A DNA stretch of 64,000 bases. It comes from Dreissena polymorpha. Its lineage: Eukaryota; Mollusca; Bivalvia; Myida; Dreissenidae. Numbering within the stretch: the first letter of the stretch is position 1; every line of letters begins with the position of its first letter. Both the position numbers and the translations under genes were made by a program. The DNA lies in contig NC_068360.1 in the NCBI RefSeq assembly GCF_020536995.1, positions 16,864,778 through 16,928,777 on the forward strand, read 5' to 3'. Under the pieces are notes generated by a model, which ran no database searches, was not told where the DNA came from, and saw nothing but the letters and a program-made list of their open reading frames with translations. Below, piece after piece: positions 50,613 to 60,879 of the stretch.

Positions 50613-50931
50613 CTAAAGAGGCCTTTTCACCGATTTTGGCATGTACTGAAGTTTGTAATTAAATGCTTTATAGTGATGAATGTAAACATTGGATCTAAAA
50701 AGCTCCAGTTAAAATAAGAATAAAATTAAAGAAAGAAAAAAAGTAACCCTCAACTGGGCTCGAACCATTGACCCCTGAAGTAATAGTCTAATCATTAAAC
50801 CACTCGGTCATCCGTGCTCACACAATAAATGTTGTATTTTATACTTTATATAAGCGATCCTCGTAGTGTCACAAAATATAACGACACCAACAGAACTCTC
50901 CAAATTATTCAATCGTTTCGCGTTGCAACGT
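50613..50931 (-). mobile_element. Inverted, truncated copy of the tRNA-bearing TIR element
   Basis: Starts with AAAGAGGCCTTTTCACCG, the reverse of the right end at 14633. On the minus strand it has an A-box-like GACCGAGTGGTTTAATG and the B box GGTTCGAGCCC at about 50745-50825. It stops at the shared GCGTTGCAACG sequence, then joins a different repeat (50932-51060). Confidence 0.8.
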
Positions 50932-51065
50932 AGTGTTTTTCCCAGGCCATTTTAGCGTGGCGAAAAGCCACGCCGCCTTCCCGGATCGCCACGCTGCCCT
51001 TTTTAAAGGCAAATTTCGCCACGCGCCCTTTTTTTCAAAGGCAAATTTCGCCACGAAATTTGCCT
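50932..51065. repeat. Short repeat with CGCCACG units
   Basis: Two copies of AAAGGCAAATTTCGCCACG in about 40 bp follow a GTGGCG-rich stretch. No frame is supported. It lies between the truncated TIR element and the palindrome array. Confidence 0.5.
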
Positions 51066-51363
51066 TACGATCTAACTTGGTCCGCAAAATCAGCTTCCTT
51101 GATTGTCTGTGACGCTCCGACTGTGCTTGATTTACTCGAGAGGCGTCAACGTCTAATCGACTATATTTAATTGAGCAGATTAAATCTATAACAGTGCTCG
51201 ATTAGGTCTTACTGGCTGCCCCAAAGCTGTGAATTAGTCATGCGTGAATAACCCCGAGTCAGTATCAATCGATAATGCCGGAGGCTATGTTATACCAAGC
51301 GCACTTTTTATGGCGTACCATTTGGGTCAAAAGTCAACAAGACCAACTAGGTTAAATGAAAAT

Positions 51364-51535
51364 GTACGTCGACGTACAATATGTACGTCGACGTACATTT
51401 TTTTGTACGTCGACGTACAAAATTGTACGTCGACGTACAATTTGTACGTCGACGTACAATATGTACGTCGACGTACAAAAAATGTACGTCGACGTACATA
51501 TTGTACGTCGACGCACATATTGTACGTCGACGTAC
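51364..51535. repeat. Array of nine 14-bp palindromes GTACGTCGACGTAC
   Basis: Starts lie at 51364, 51383, 51405, 51425, 51444, 51463, 51484, 51503 and 51522, spaced 19-22 bp, about two helical turns. Eight copies are perfect; the eighth has one T to C change. The spacers are purely A/T and vary in sequence, so the palindromes are conserved and the spacers are not. Because units are self-complementary, both strands are open in several frames and give a repeated YVDVQ/VRRRT/CTSTY pattern that is not a real protein. The array ends 250 bp before the integrase-core ATG. Confidence 0.95.
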
Positions 51536-51784
51536 AATTTTTCTGAACAGCCAATCAAACCACTCGTCTCTTGAGCCGCTTTTCCTTCAGACTTATTCAT
51601 AATAATCGTTTTAAAAAAAACTTTTTAATTGAGGACAAAATGGATAAAAATATCAAAAGTGAAATAATAAAAAATAAATAAATAAGTATCTATACTTGAC
51701 GGTATTTATTCTAAAATCGTTTCAAGTAATAAATATTATTAAGTCCTAAGACCGGTCTAGTCCATATCCGGTTTCCAAAAAAAT

Positions 51785-54700
51785 ATGGCGGACGTCGAAG
51801 GTTTTCGAGAAGAAGCAACTCGCATTATTCACTCTTTATGTAGAAATTTAATGACGCAAGATACAGATGCAAATTTGTGTGAAGCTAGTCTTATCACTTT
51901 GACAGCATTAAGTCGGAATGCACGACGTATGTGTACCCGTTATCCCATTTTTGAACGGTTGTGTGAGATTATCGACTCGTTGATGTCGACAATTGAAGAG
52001 CGAAAGAGGTTAGTATTTTCCCTGACCATTTAAATAATTTTCGATCCAATTACTTGCGGACTATTTGTTTCTATTGACCGGCTTTCGCGAAGCCTGCAAT
52101 ATCTTAAACCAATCCTCGACCAATTAGGTAATAAGATGAAATAATCCAACGTACATTGACTTTGAGTCGTAGGCGGTGCTCTTGTTATTACTATTATAAC
52201 TAATCATAATATCAACAAAAGTGATTATCTTGATACAGTTAATATTTCTATGCACTTGTTTACAGGAGCATTCAGTTGTTGGTTGGTTAACAAAACAACA
52301 AATAATCAGACAAAGACTGGTTCGTTGCTTCGTGTTTATTGTCACACAATTGATTTCCGTCATCATTGCGGCATGCTGTTTTAGTAGGCGAAAGCGTTAT
52401 TTGACACAATGTAGTGCGCTTAAGATCGATTTTGTACGGTTAAGTCCATGGAAAATGCATTAATAAACATGTTTTTGGTAATTCTTTAATAGTTTTTTCC
52501 CCGTAATTTACATTATACAGTGCGGGTTCGGTACTGACATTGCTCTTTCTGTACTTATACAGCGTTAGTTGTCATAATGTTGCGCGCTTGAGAACAAATT
52601 TGTACGAAATATTCCATGAAAAATGCATTTATACACAAGTTTTCAGTTATACTTCAATTGGAAATTTAACTGATTTACTGATTATTTCCATAACATACAT
52701 TTTACAGTGCGCTTTCGGTAATGCTTTTGCGCTTTCGGTACCGATACCGAAAGCGCGCGCTTTTGGTAAATCTAGTAACCGCTATAATATAATATTATTT
52801 GTGTTGTAACTTTTGTTGATTTTATCTTTTCAGGACGCTGCAGCCTCTCGTTGGTTTCTTCGCCGCAAAACAGACTACAACCAGAGGCAGACCACTTTAC
52901 GTCATTAGTCGAGAGCAGCTGGAGTATCTAGTTGAAGCAGGCTTCAAACGAAGAGCTATTGCTAGTCTGCTTCAGGTGTCAGATTCTGTTATTAAGCGCA
53001 GCCTCAGGTATGTTATCCAGTCAATTGAAAAAACATTGTGTATGCAGGGTGTCCCAAAAAACCGAAACCACTGGAAAATGTTTTAATATACAGATAATAT
53101 TATGCCCTTTTGACACATTATTATTGAATGTTAAATGGGTATTAGTTAGGTTCATTAATCACAAGGTGGCAATTTTTAGGAAGTGATTTCATTTTTTTAT
53201 AAAATGAAGTCATTAAGTACTTCTTTTACGAATTAAAATCAACCTAAAATTCAAAATGAACAACTGCAAGACAGTTTCTCAGATAATGCAAGTGTTGTAT
53301 AAGGCAACAATGTTATATTATTGAAGATACAGAAGTGCAGTTGAAACATGTTATTTAAATGAATACTTGTATAGCGATTTGGTAAAACTGATTGTTTAAA
53401 ATAGAAAAACAATCTCAACTCAAGATCTGGACGAAGGGAAAATCGAGTACTTTAGTCAGATTGCACTGCATGGGGAGCCACAACACAAGATCTTGATTGC
53501 TGCAAAGGCACAAACATACAGCAAAACATATTTTCTCCCTTCTCAGTGAGGTATATATTTCATATTCACTCAAAATAAACAAATATTCTCTATTATATAT
53601 TTTCAGGTCATATGGTATAAGCATCAGAGGAAGGTACTCAAGCATCTCCAACGAGGAACTTGACAATCTGGTCCGAGAGATAACAGATGGCAATCAGACA
53701 CTTGGGCAACGAATGGTTCAGGGACATCTTCAGAGTCTAGGACATCGGGTTCAAAGACAACGTGTTGCTGACAGTCTGATCCGGGTTGACGAAGCAGCTG
53801 TAGCCATGCGATGGTGTCACTCGATTCGGCGAAGGGTGTACAATGTTGCTGGTCCAAACTCATTGTGGCACATAGATGGAAACCACAAATTGATAAGGTA
53901 CAAAATTACTATGATTCGTATTTTTAACAAATTAAGATTAAATAGGTTGATTAAATAAATACCTTTGGTCAAAATGTTAACCTTGGTGATATCTTATTAT
54001 CTAAGTCAAGTTAGAAGTAAGGTCACTAGGTTAAATAATAGAAAAACCTTGTTAACGCTTTAGAGGCAATATTTTTTCTTAAATCATCTTGAAAGGGGTG
54101 GGGACTTGAAAGGCTGTTTTTGGCCCTAATATCAAAAATCATGTGAGAAAGTATATAAACCTTTTATATTACCGTTAACCGTTACCTCAATGAACTTAGA
54201 ATATTTATAAAAAAAATCTTTGCTGTTTCCATATTGAACAAGCATCTAAAAAAAAAGCTGACATAGTGGAATTTTGGATAATTTTCAGTCAAATTTTGGC
54301 AGAAATTGTGAAAAATAAATGACATCAAACTAAATTTTAAATGTTATCTAACACATATTTTGTGCAATTTTGGTGTTGTTTGTTGATTGGGGAGGCATTT
54401 AAATATTGCGTTATATGCCAAAAAGATGCATTAAATTGCTCTAATTGCTCAAAATTCCATTTTCCTAATTTCAGCTTTTTTTAGAATGTTGTGGAAACTG
54501 TGTATCAGTTTTCTTCAATTTCTGCCTAAATTGTATAAGATTAAAAACTTAAAATTTGGGTTACAGTTAGATAAGAAGGTATATTCAACAGATTTGAATT
54601 TTGTGACTAATTTGGGCCCAATTATTTTGGTTTGACTTGTTACCCCATTCCACTTGAGGCCATATATAAACACCAAATCAAACAAAATACTTTGCAATTT

Positions 54701-55514
54701 TAGTACATTTACATTGTAATATCTATTCAAGTATGTACAATTTTTTTTTTTTTTCAGATGGGGTTTTGTCATACACGGAGGCATTGATGGCTTCTCGCGG
54801 ATGTGTGTTTTCCTCCAAGCTGCAACCAACAACAAGGCTACCACGATGACAAAAGCCTTCATGACAGGCACCCAGTGCTATGGTGTCCCATCAAGAGTCC
54901 GCAGCGATCACGGGCTGGAAAATACCGGCGTTGGGGCGTTTATGATAGCGCATCGTGGACCTCGTCGGGGTTCTTTCATCACGGGAAGGAGCGTCCACAA
55001 TCAGCGGATTGAACGCATGTGGCGTGACCTGTTTGCCAGTGCAACAAACGTGTTTCACGGATTGTTTTCACATCTTGAGGAGTCTGGACAGTTGGATTTG
55101 ACAAATCCAGTGCACATGTGGTGCCTTCATCACGTGTTTGTGCCTCGTGTCCAGCGAGCGTTAGACATATTCCGTGAGGGCTGGAACTGCCACAGGTTGA
55201 GCAGTGAAAGAGGTAGAACCCCCACACAGCTCTACATTGAGGGCATGATGCGCCAAGCTGGACAGGGTCATAGGGGCATCGACGACATGGTGTTCCGTGC
55301 TCCGGAGGAAGACATCCAAGACCATACTGAATATGGTATTGACGATGAGGTCGAGGTAGCCCCCCGAGAAGACATGATCACCAATGTGTCAAATGTAGAC
55401 TGTCCTCTGAATGAGCAGGACTTCACAAGACTAACACAAACTTTGAACATTGAGAGTGACCACCAGGGTGTGGATTGTTTCTTGGCATGTGTTGAGTTTT
55501 GCAATTCTGTGTAG
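51785..55514 (+). CDS. Integrase-core (DDE) domain protein with HTH regions, four exons
   Basis: Exons at 51785-52008, 52834-53007, 53607-53897 and 54758-55514 form one open frame of 481 residues. All three introns are GT-AG and phase 2, with good polypyrimidine acceptors. The start has a favourable context (AAATATGGCGG). Residues 1-75 look helical and are unrecognised; about 95-133 resemble a helix-turn-helix (REQLEYLVEAGFKRRAIASL); about 140-195 look like a second DNA-binding region. The integrase fold follows: Asp223 in LWHIDGNHK, Asp280 in RSDHGLENTG, Glu315 in HNQRIERMW, with 34 residues between the second Asp and Glu. No reverse transcriptase, protease, capsid or LTR is seen nearby, so this looks like a spliced host-type or domesticated gene and not part of a retroelement. 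It looks whole. Related integrase-core proteins occur in fish, cnidarians and molluscs; their function is unknown. The acidic tail (about 400-440) is typical of such proteins. Confidence 0.85.
52734..52761. repeat. 28-bp palindrome in integrase-core intron 1
   Basis: Arms GCGCTTTCGGTA and TACCGAAAGCGC flank a 4-base centre. The left arm motif also occurs about 20 bp upstream. Confidence 0.8.
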
Positions 55515-55553
55515 TGACCAAGCTATGATTACATGAAACTGCTTATATGGTGA

Positions 55554-55650
55554 CCAGAATCAGATAGTGAATTATCGGATGATGATTGTTGTGGCAACTA
55601 GTCTAGTTGCCATAACAATCATCATCCGATAATTCACTATCTGATTCTGG
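55554..55650. repeat. 97-bp near-perfect hairpin after the integrase-core gene
   Basis: Two 48-bp arms (55554-55601 and 55603-55650) are reverse complements with one mismatch and a 1-base centre. It starts 40 bp after the integrase-core stop codon, so it probably lies in the 3' UTR or ends the transcript. Confidence 0.93.
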
Positions 55651-56402
55651 GTCATATTCTAATATAGTTTAGATTAGAATCACCTGAAACTGTTTTATAT
55701 TCTGGAAAATTTACTATTTAAAGTCAAATTGGTGTTAGTACATGTTTTAATGTTTTTTAATACATGTATATCTGTTATTATCAAAATCTTGATAATTGAG
55801 ACTCTCATTATCTCTCAATATTCTCATTTGGTATTTTATTTGTGCTTTTCATAACATGTACACTTCTTTTTATCAGACTTTTATTAATTAAGTTATGTAC
55901 ATGTACTCATTTGTTAATGTCACTTAAAGTGCCAGACATATACTCATCTGATATCAGACTGTAATTTATTAAGTAATATACTCATTTGGTAATTTCATTT
56001 GAAGTGCTAGTCATAAACTCTTGGTAAAATGTTATTGTGTTAAGTGGAGGTTCATTATATTGAGATTGTTCTTTGTCAGTCTGACAGGTCAATTTTTGCA
56101 ACTGTTTAAATGATCTCATGTGCTAAGAGTTAAACACTGTTATTGTACTGTTTTATTGTGTACTCTTAACACAGTATTACTTATAAATGTTCTAGTATTT
56201 GCTCATAAAATGCTTCAGTATAATTGTTTTAATTCTTGTGATGTTTATCAGACTTTATTTTTCTTAAGGTAACTTACTCCTTTGGTAATTCTATTTGAAT
56301 TGCTAGTCACATTCTCTTGGTAAAATGCGATTGTGTTAAATAGAGGATCATAATATTGAATATTATTGTTTGACAGTTGATAAAGATGTTTACAGTTTTT
56401 AT

Positions 56403-57450
56403 ACGCCCGTATAAAATACGGGACGTATTATGTGAAACCCCTTGGCGGCGGGCGGGCGGCGGGCGGAAGGCATCACTTTGTCCGGACTCTAATTCAAATT
56501 GTATTCATCCGATCTTCACCAAACTTGGTCAGCAGTTGCATCTAGTTGATATCTAGGCCAAGTTCGAATATGGGTCATGCCAGGTCAAAAACTAGGTCAT
56601 AGGGTCAATAAGTGCATTTTCAAAGGGGCCACTTTGTCCGGACTCTATTTCAAATTGTATTCATCCGATCTTCACCAAACTTGGTCAGCAGTTGCATCTA
56701 GTTGATATCTAGGCCAAGTTCGAATATGGGTCATGCCGGGTCAAAAACTAGGTCATAGGGTCAATAAGTGCATTTTCAAAGGGGCCACTTTGTCCGGACT
56801 CTATTTCAAATTGTATTCATCCGATCTTCACCAAACTTGGTCAGCAGTTGCATCTAGTTGATATATAGGCCAAGTTCGAATATGGGTCATGCCGGGTCAA
56901 AAACTAGGTCATAGGGTCAATTAGTGCATTTTCAACGGCGCCACTTTGTCCGGACTCTAATTCAAATTGTATTCATCCGATCTTCACCAAATTTGGTCAG
57001 AAGTTGTGTCTAGATGATATGTAGGTCAAGTTCAAATATGGGTCATGCCGGGTCAAAAACTAGGTCACGAGGTTACTTAGTGCATTTCAAGCATTTAGCA
57101 TGGTGTCCGCTCTCTAATTGAAGTAGTTTTCATCTGATCTTCACCTAATTTGGTCAGAAGTTGTGTCTAGATGATATGTAGGTCAAGTTCGAACATGGGT
57201 CATGCCGGGTCAAAAACGAGGTCACATAGTGCATTTCAAGCATTAAGCATGTTGTCCGCTCTTTAATTGAAGTAGTTTTCATCTGATCTTCACCAAATTT
57301 AGTCAGATGTTACATCTAAGTGATATCTAGGTCAAGTTCAAATATGGGTCATGCCGGGTCAATAACTAGGTCTTGAGGACACTTTCAAGCATTGAGCATG
57401 GTGTCCAAAACCTTCGAACGGGCGTACCTTGTGACAGTTTGGCACTCTTG
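56403..57450 (+). repeat. Tandem-repeat element with six units (period 156)
   Basis: A head with CGCCCGTATAAAATACGGG and a GGCGGGC run is followed by units from 56474, 56630, 56786, 56942 and two diverged ones to about 57400, ending near GAACGGGCGTACCTTGTG. Units carry TTCACCAAACTTGGTCAG. Confidence 0.92.
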
Positions 57451-57459
57451 TTACTGTTT

Positions 57460-59840
57460 CTTCTTATTTGCAATAACTACTTGTGGACTAGTCATTTAAA
57501 TTAGTTTAGTTATATATTTTGAAATGTCATTGTCATTATTGGAAGTTATAACTTATTAAAATGTTAAAACTTCCAGTGTTTGTTTAATTCAGATTGTCAT
57601 TAATACTGTAAAGAATACATGTTATGTACTGTACAGAAATTATACATAAAGCTAGGGCCCGGTCCCTTCGACCCCGACTTTATTTTCAGGATTTCAAATT
57701 TGGGACAATCGACACCCCGGAGAGTTGATGTAACCTGAGGAATTTATTTTTTCTTAACAATTCACATTAATATCCTCTTTTTTAACTGGGGAAATACATG
57801 TAAAATATGTGCCAAAAATCGCTCGAAAGCCACGATTTGGCACCTTTATTTAAAAAAAAACTTGGCCTCCTCAAATAATTCAAAAGACTGCTACAAAGAA
57901 TTCTAATGAAAAGCCTGATGTATGTCAGATATATGAAGTTTATATACTCAATGTCATGTTTCAGCGATTGTGTTGTTTTAAAAACATAAAGTTGATTTTG
58001 AAAGTGATATTTGATGTTAAGCTCACCTGACACACAGTGACAAGATGAACGTTTGTGGCCGTGATTTTGTGACCATTAAACATTTCACCCTTAATACTCG
58101 AGTTCTTTCAAATTCGCTGATCAAACTTGCCAGAAGTTGTATCTCAATTAAATTTAGGTCAAGATTGAGAGTCATGTTGGGTCAGACACTAGGTCACTAG
58201 TTGATAGTATAGGAAAACATTGCTCTAGAGGTCAGGTTTTTTCCTCATCAAACTTGTTCAGAATGTTCACCTAAATGATATCTTGGTCAAATTTAAACAT
58301 GGTTCACTTGACTTATTAAAATAGGTCAAATTAAAGAAAAACAACGTTCGCACTCTAGTTACTGTTTCCTTCAGTTTGTTAGTGCAAACAACATACATGA
58401 CGAAGTACCCAGCCTTACTGAGGTACACCAGCAGAATGTTATTCATAGGTATACCCTACACCAACCTTTCAATCCAGATTCTTATTTACTGTGAGTTCAA
58501 TGTATAACATACAGAGGTAATGGAAAACACTACTCTGGTACCTTCGAAGTAGGTGTGTTATCCAATGAAGTACCTTGAGACGGTATATCAACACAAACAC
58601 TGAATTCAATAACCAATGACTGCCTATCAAAATCGAAGGTGAACACGAAGCCAAAATGCGCCTTGCACTTAATATAGCCAAAGAAGAAAAAAAATAAACT
58701 AACATGGAGAACTTATATAATTAAAAAAAAAAACATGATAGGTCAATGTCTAGATCACTAGGTCAAATAAAGAGAAAATTGTAAACTCTTTATCAAAATA
58801 GCTAGATGTATACATCTTGATGATTCAATTGTAAAATTGTACATGTTGTGCAAGGTCAAACACTAGGTAATCAGGTCTAAAAGTAACACTCTAGTCACAT
58901 TTTTGCTGTTAGTAATAGTAATGAGTGTTGGTCAAAATATGTGACCTCTGAAGTGTTAACAGTATAATAGTTGATATTAAACAAGTGCATCACAATTATG
59001 GACAGCAGACACATGGCGATCACAATAGCTCACAAACCAAAAATGACCCTATTCAAACTTTACCTATATAACAGAGGCATATTTAGTGATCAATATCGTT
59101 CAAAACTTGACCTGTAGAGCATTGGCATGTTTTTTTGCTCACATGTCTCATAGAGACAATCACTATACCAGTCATATCGGCATCCAACATTCCTTGGTAA
59201 ACAGGTCCTAGTTGTGAGGACATCTTTGCAAAACCAGGTCACAATATGTATGAAGATGGTATAAAGGTGGAGTTTGTGTATCCTAGTTGTTTGCTTCTTA
59301 TTTGGTTTTGACTATTTTCGAATAAGTTATAGCCCTTTTTATATATAGTATAGAGAAAATATTTTGTTATGGTTACTCTTTGAAAACTACCTGAGGATTA
59401 ACATTTAAACACTACAAGGTTGTCTAATGGTACACTAGCTGTGTCCCATGAATTTAATTTATTTCGGAAAACTTTTAGGGTGTTATGGATATTTGACTCT
59501 TTTCCTTTTTACATACTCTGGTACAGGACTTGATGAACTGTCAGTTCTTGCTTGTTATTCCTTAAATATCTACAAAATATGGTTGTTAAAAGATGATGTT
59601 TGTTTTTGGCATCATCAATAAGGTCTTGCACACATAACTTTCACACAGGCACCAACATCTGAGTGACTGCAATAAATATCAATACCCTTCAAATAGGTCA
59701 ACATGCATTTTCATGAACAATATGTCGTGCATTTTAACAGGAATTACTTTATTTTCGATTGAAGGAGAAGCACATGATACAGGAATAAAAATAAACACAA
59801 TTCATTCAAGAGCAACAGTTTATTTTGATAACAATCTCAA
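57460..59840. other. Mostly unassigned intergenic DNA
   Basis: A degenerate repeat with TAGGTCA motifs lies at about 58030-58370 and the relic exon candidates at 58373-58695. AAGGTC/TAGGTC motifs recur to 58880. No gene is supported on either strand. Confidence 0.5.
58373..58494 (+). other. Weak candidate: relic exon
   Basis: After TTTCCTTCAG an open stretch of 39 codons ends in TGA and contains NNIHDEVPSLTEVHQQ and HRYTLHQPFNPDSYLL. A second short stretch at about 58630-58695 reads IEGEHEAKMRLALNIAKEE. Neither is recognised; together they may be remains of one decayed gene. Confidence 0.18.
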
Positions 59841-59845
59841 AAACT

Positions 59846-59935
59846 AATAGACACAATGTCAAGTCTAAAACTAATAGACACAATGTCAAGTCTAAAACTA
59901 ATAGACACAATCTCAATTCTCAAACTAATAGAAAA
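59846..59935 (+). repeat. 27-bp tandem repeat, about three units
   Basis: Units with ACTAATAGACACAATGTCAA and the following GTCTAAA; the third is slightly changed. Confidence 0.85.
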
Positions 59936-59975
59936 AAAATATACATTAGGTAAGTTACAGATCCTGTACCATTCT

Positions 59976-60236
59976 GGGCCCGTATTCACCAACCCATTCT
60001 TAGACTTAAGAATATACTTTGAACCAAGAAAATTATGCCCATGGTTTGAAAACATACAGGCAACCAGTGATGGTTATGTCCGTAAAGGAAATTTCTTCAT
60101 TACGAATGAATTAGATAGAGACAGTTAATGTCAAGTTTGACTTAATATTAAAGCAATTTTTTAATAATCCTATTTAAAGAATATTCTTTATTCTTAGACT
60201 TAAGTCTAAGAATTGGTTGATGAATACGGGCCCTGG
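59976..60236. mobile_element. 260-bp TIR element, GGGCCCGTATTC family
   Basis: Ends GGGCCCGTATTCACCAA and its inverse at about 60217-60236; just inside each is TTCTTAGACTTAAG. No coding content. Confidence 0.85.
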
Positions 60237-60477
60237 TTTAATATTTATGTTCGCAAGAACTTTTTTTGAAAGTCGGCACATGTGCATAACTTTTTAAAGC
60301 TTGTTTACTAATACAATATTGCTAAAGTAATACGGAAAAACTATATTTGGAAACATGTTGATAACTGTGGCTCAGCAACTTTAGTTAATGAACAAATTGT
60401 TTAACTCCAGTATATATTTATACAATATTTACAAAACACTTAAAAACAGTAATACAAAAACGTTTTTTTTTTTTTTT

Positions 60478-60570
60478 TATTTCCACAAGCAAATAGACAT
60501 CGAGTTTGGTGAGGAGTTTTGTCTTGTATTTTACAGAGCGATTGATAAACTCATCAACATTAGATCTTAT
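60478..60570 (+). pseudogene. Shortened inverted copy of the HECT C-lobe exon
   Basis: Read on the plus strand, this stretch gives FHKQIDIEFGEE joined directly to LVFYRAIDKLINI, matching two separated blocks of the neighbouring minus-strand exon (FHKQIDIEFGGEE and PVLYFTERLINSST). The catalytic-Cys segment between them is missing. A run of about 17 T precedes it. Together with the exon it forms an imperfect inverted repeat spanning 60.48-60.75 kb. Confidence 0.6.
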
Positions 60571-60587
60571 CTCCATAACATAAAGAA

Positions 60588-60845
60588 ATATCACATATCA
60601 CCGAATGTTGATGAGTTTATCAAACGCTCTGTAAAATACAAAACAGGGTCCTCAACAGCAGGCGTCAGATGCTTTAACGTAACACAAAGTGCACAAGTGT
60701 TGACCCTTTCCTCGCCACCAAACTCAATGTCAATCTGCTTGTGGAAACCCACAGCTGGGATTTCTGTTGAACCCGACATCCACATGAGGACATCCTTCGG
60801 CTTCAGGGTAATGCCGTTGATGGTGGCGCCATCACCCTTTGTCGC
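60588..60845 (-). CDS. Last exon of a HECT-type E3 ubiquitin ligase (C-lobe), partial gene
   Basis: On the minus strand an acceptor (TTCCTTCAG) at 60846-60854 is followed by 85 codons and a TGA at 60588-60590. The residues fit the end of a HECT C-lobe of the G2/M-specific E3 ligase (G2E3-like) kind: LMWMSGSTEIPAVGF, then FGGEERVNTCALCVTL, then LYFTERLINSSTFGDM. The VNTC Cys sits where the HECT catalytic Cys is expected, and the TFG motif near the end matches the family's tail. The protein would accept ubiquitin from an E2 and pass it to a substrate. Upstream exons should lie at higher coordinates; none is recognised before 64000, because 60.9-62.1 kb is a repeat array lying in the preceding intron. 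A shortened inverted copy lies at 60478-60570. It could be an exon of a decayed paralogue. Confidence 0.6.
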
Positions 60846-60879
60846 CTGAAGGAACCGAAGTGTTGCAAGTATGAAAGCA

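Noticed and set aside
51244-51602. Five overlapping frames with YVDVQ/VRRRT/CTSTY repeats on both strands
   Set aside because: They are translations of the palindrome array; self-complementary units open several frames at once.
53043-53170. Mariner-like end (AGGGTGTCCCAAAAA) in integrase-core intron 2
   Set aside because: No matching inverted end or TA duplication was found.
51785-55514. Reading the integrase-core gene as part of an LTR element or Polinton
   Set aside because: No LTRs, reverse transcriptase, polymerase, protease or capsid gene is seen around it, and the gene has spliceosomal introns.
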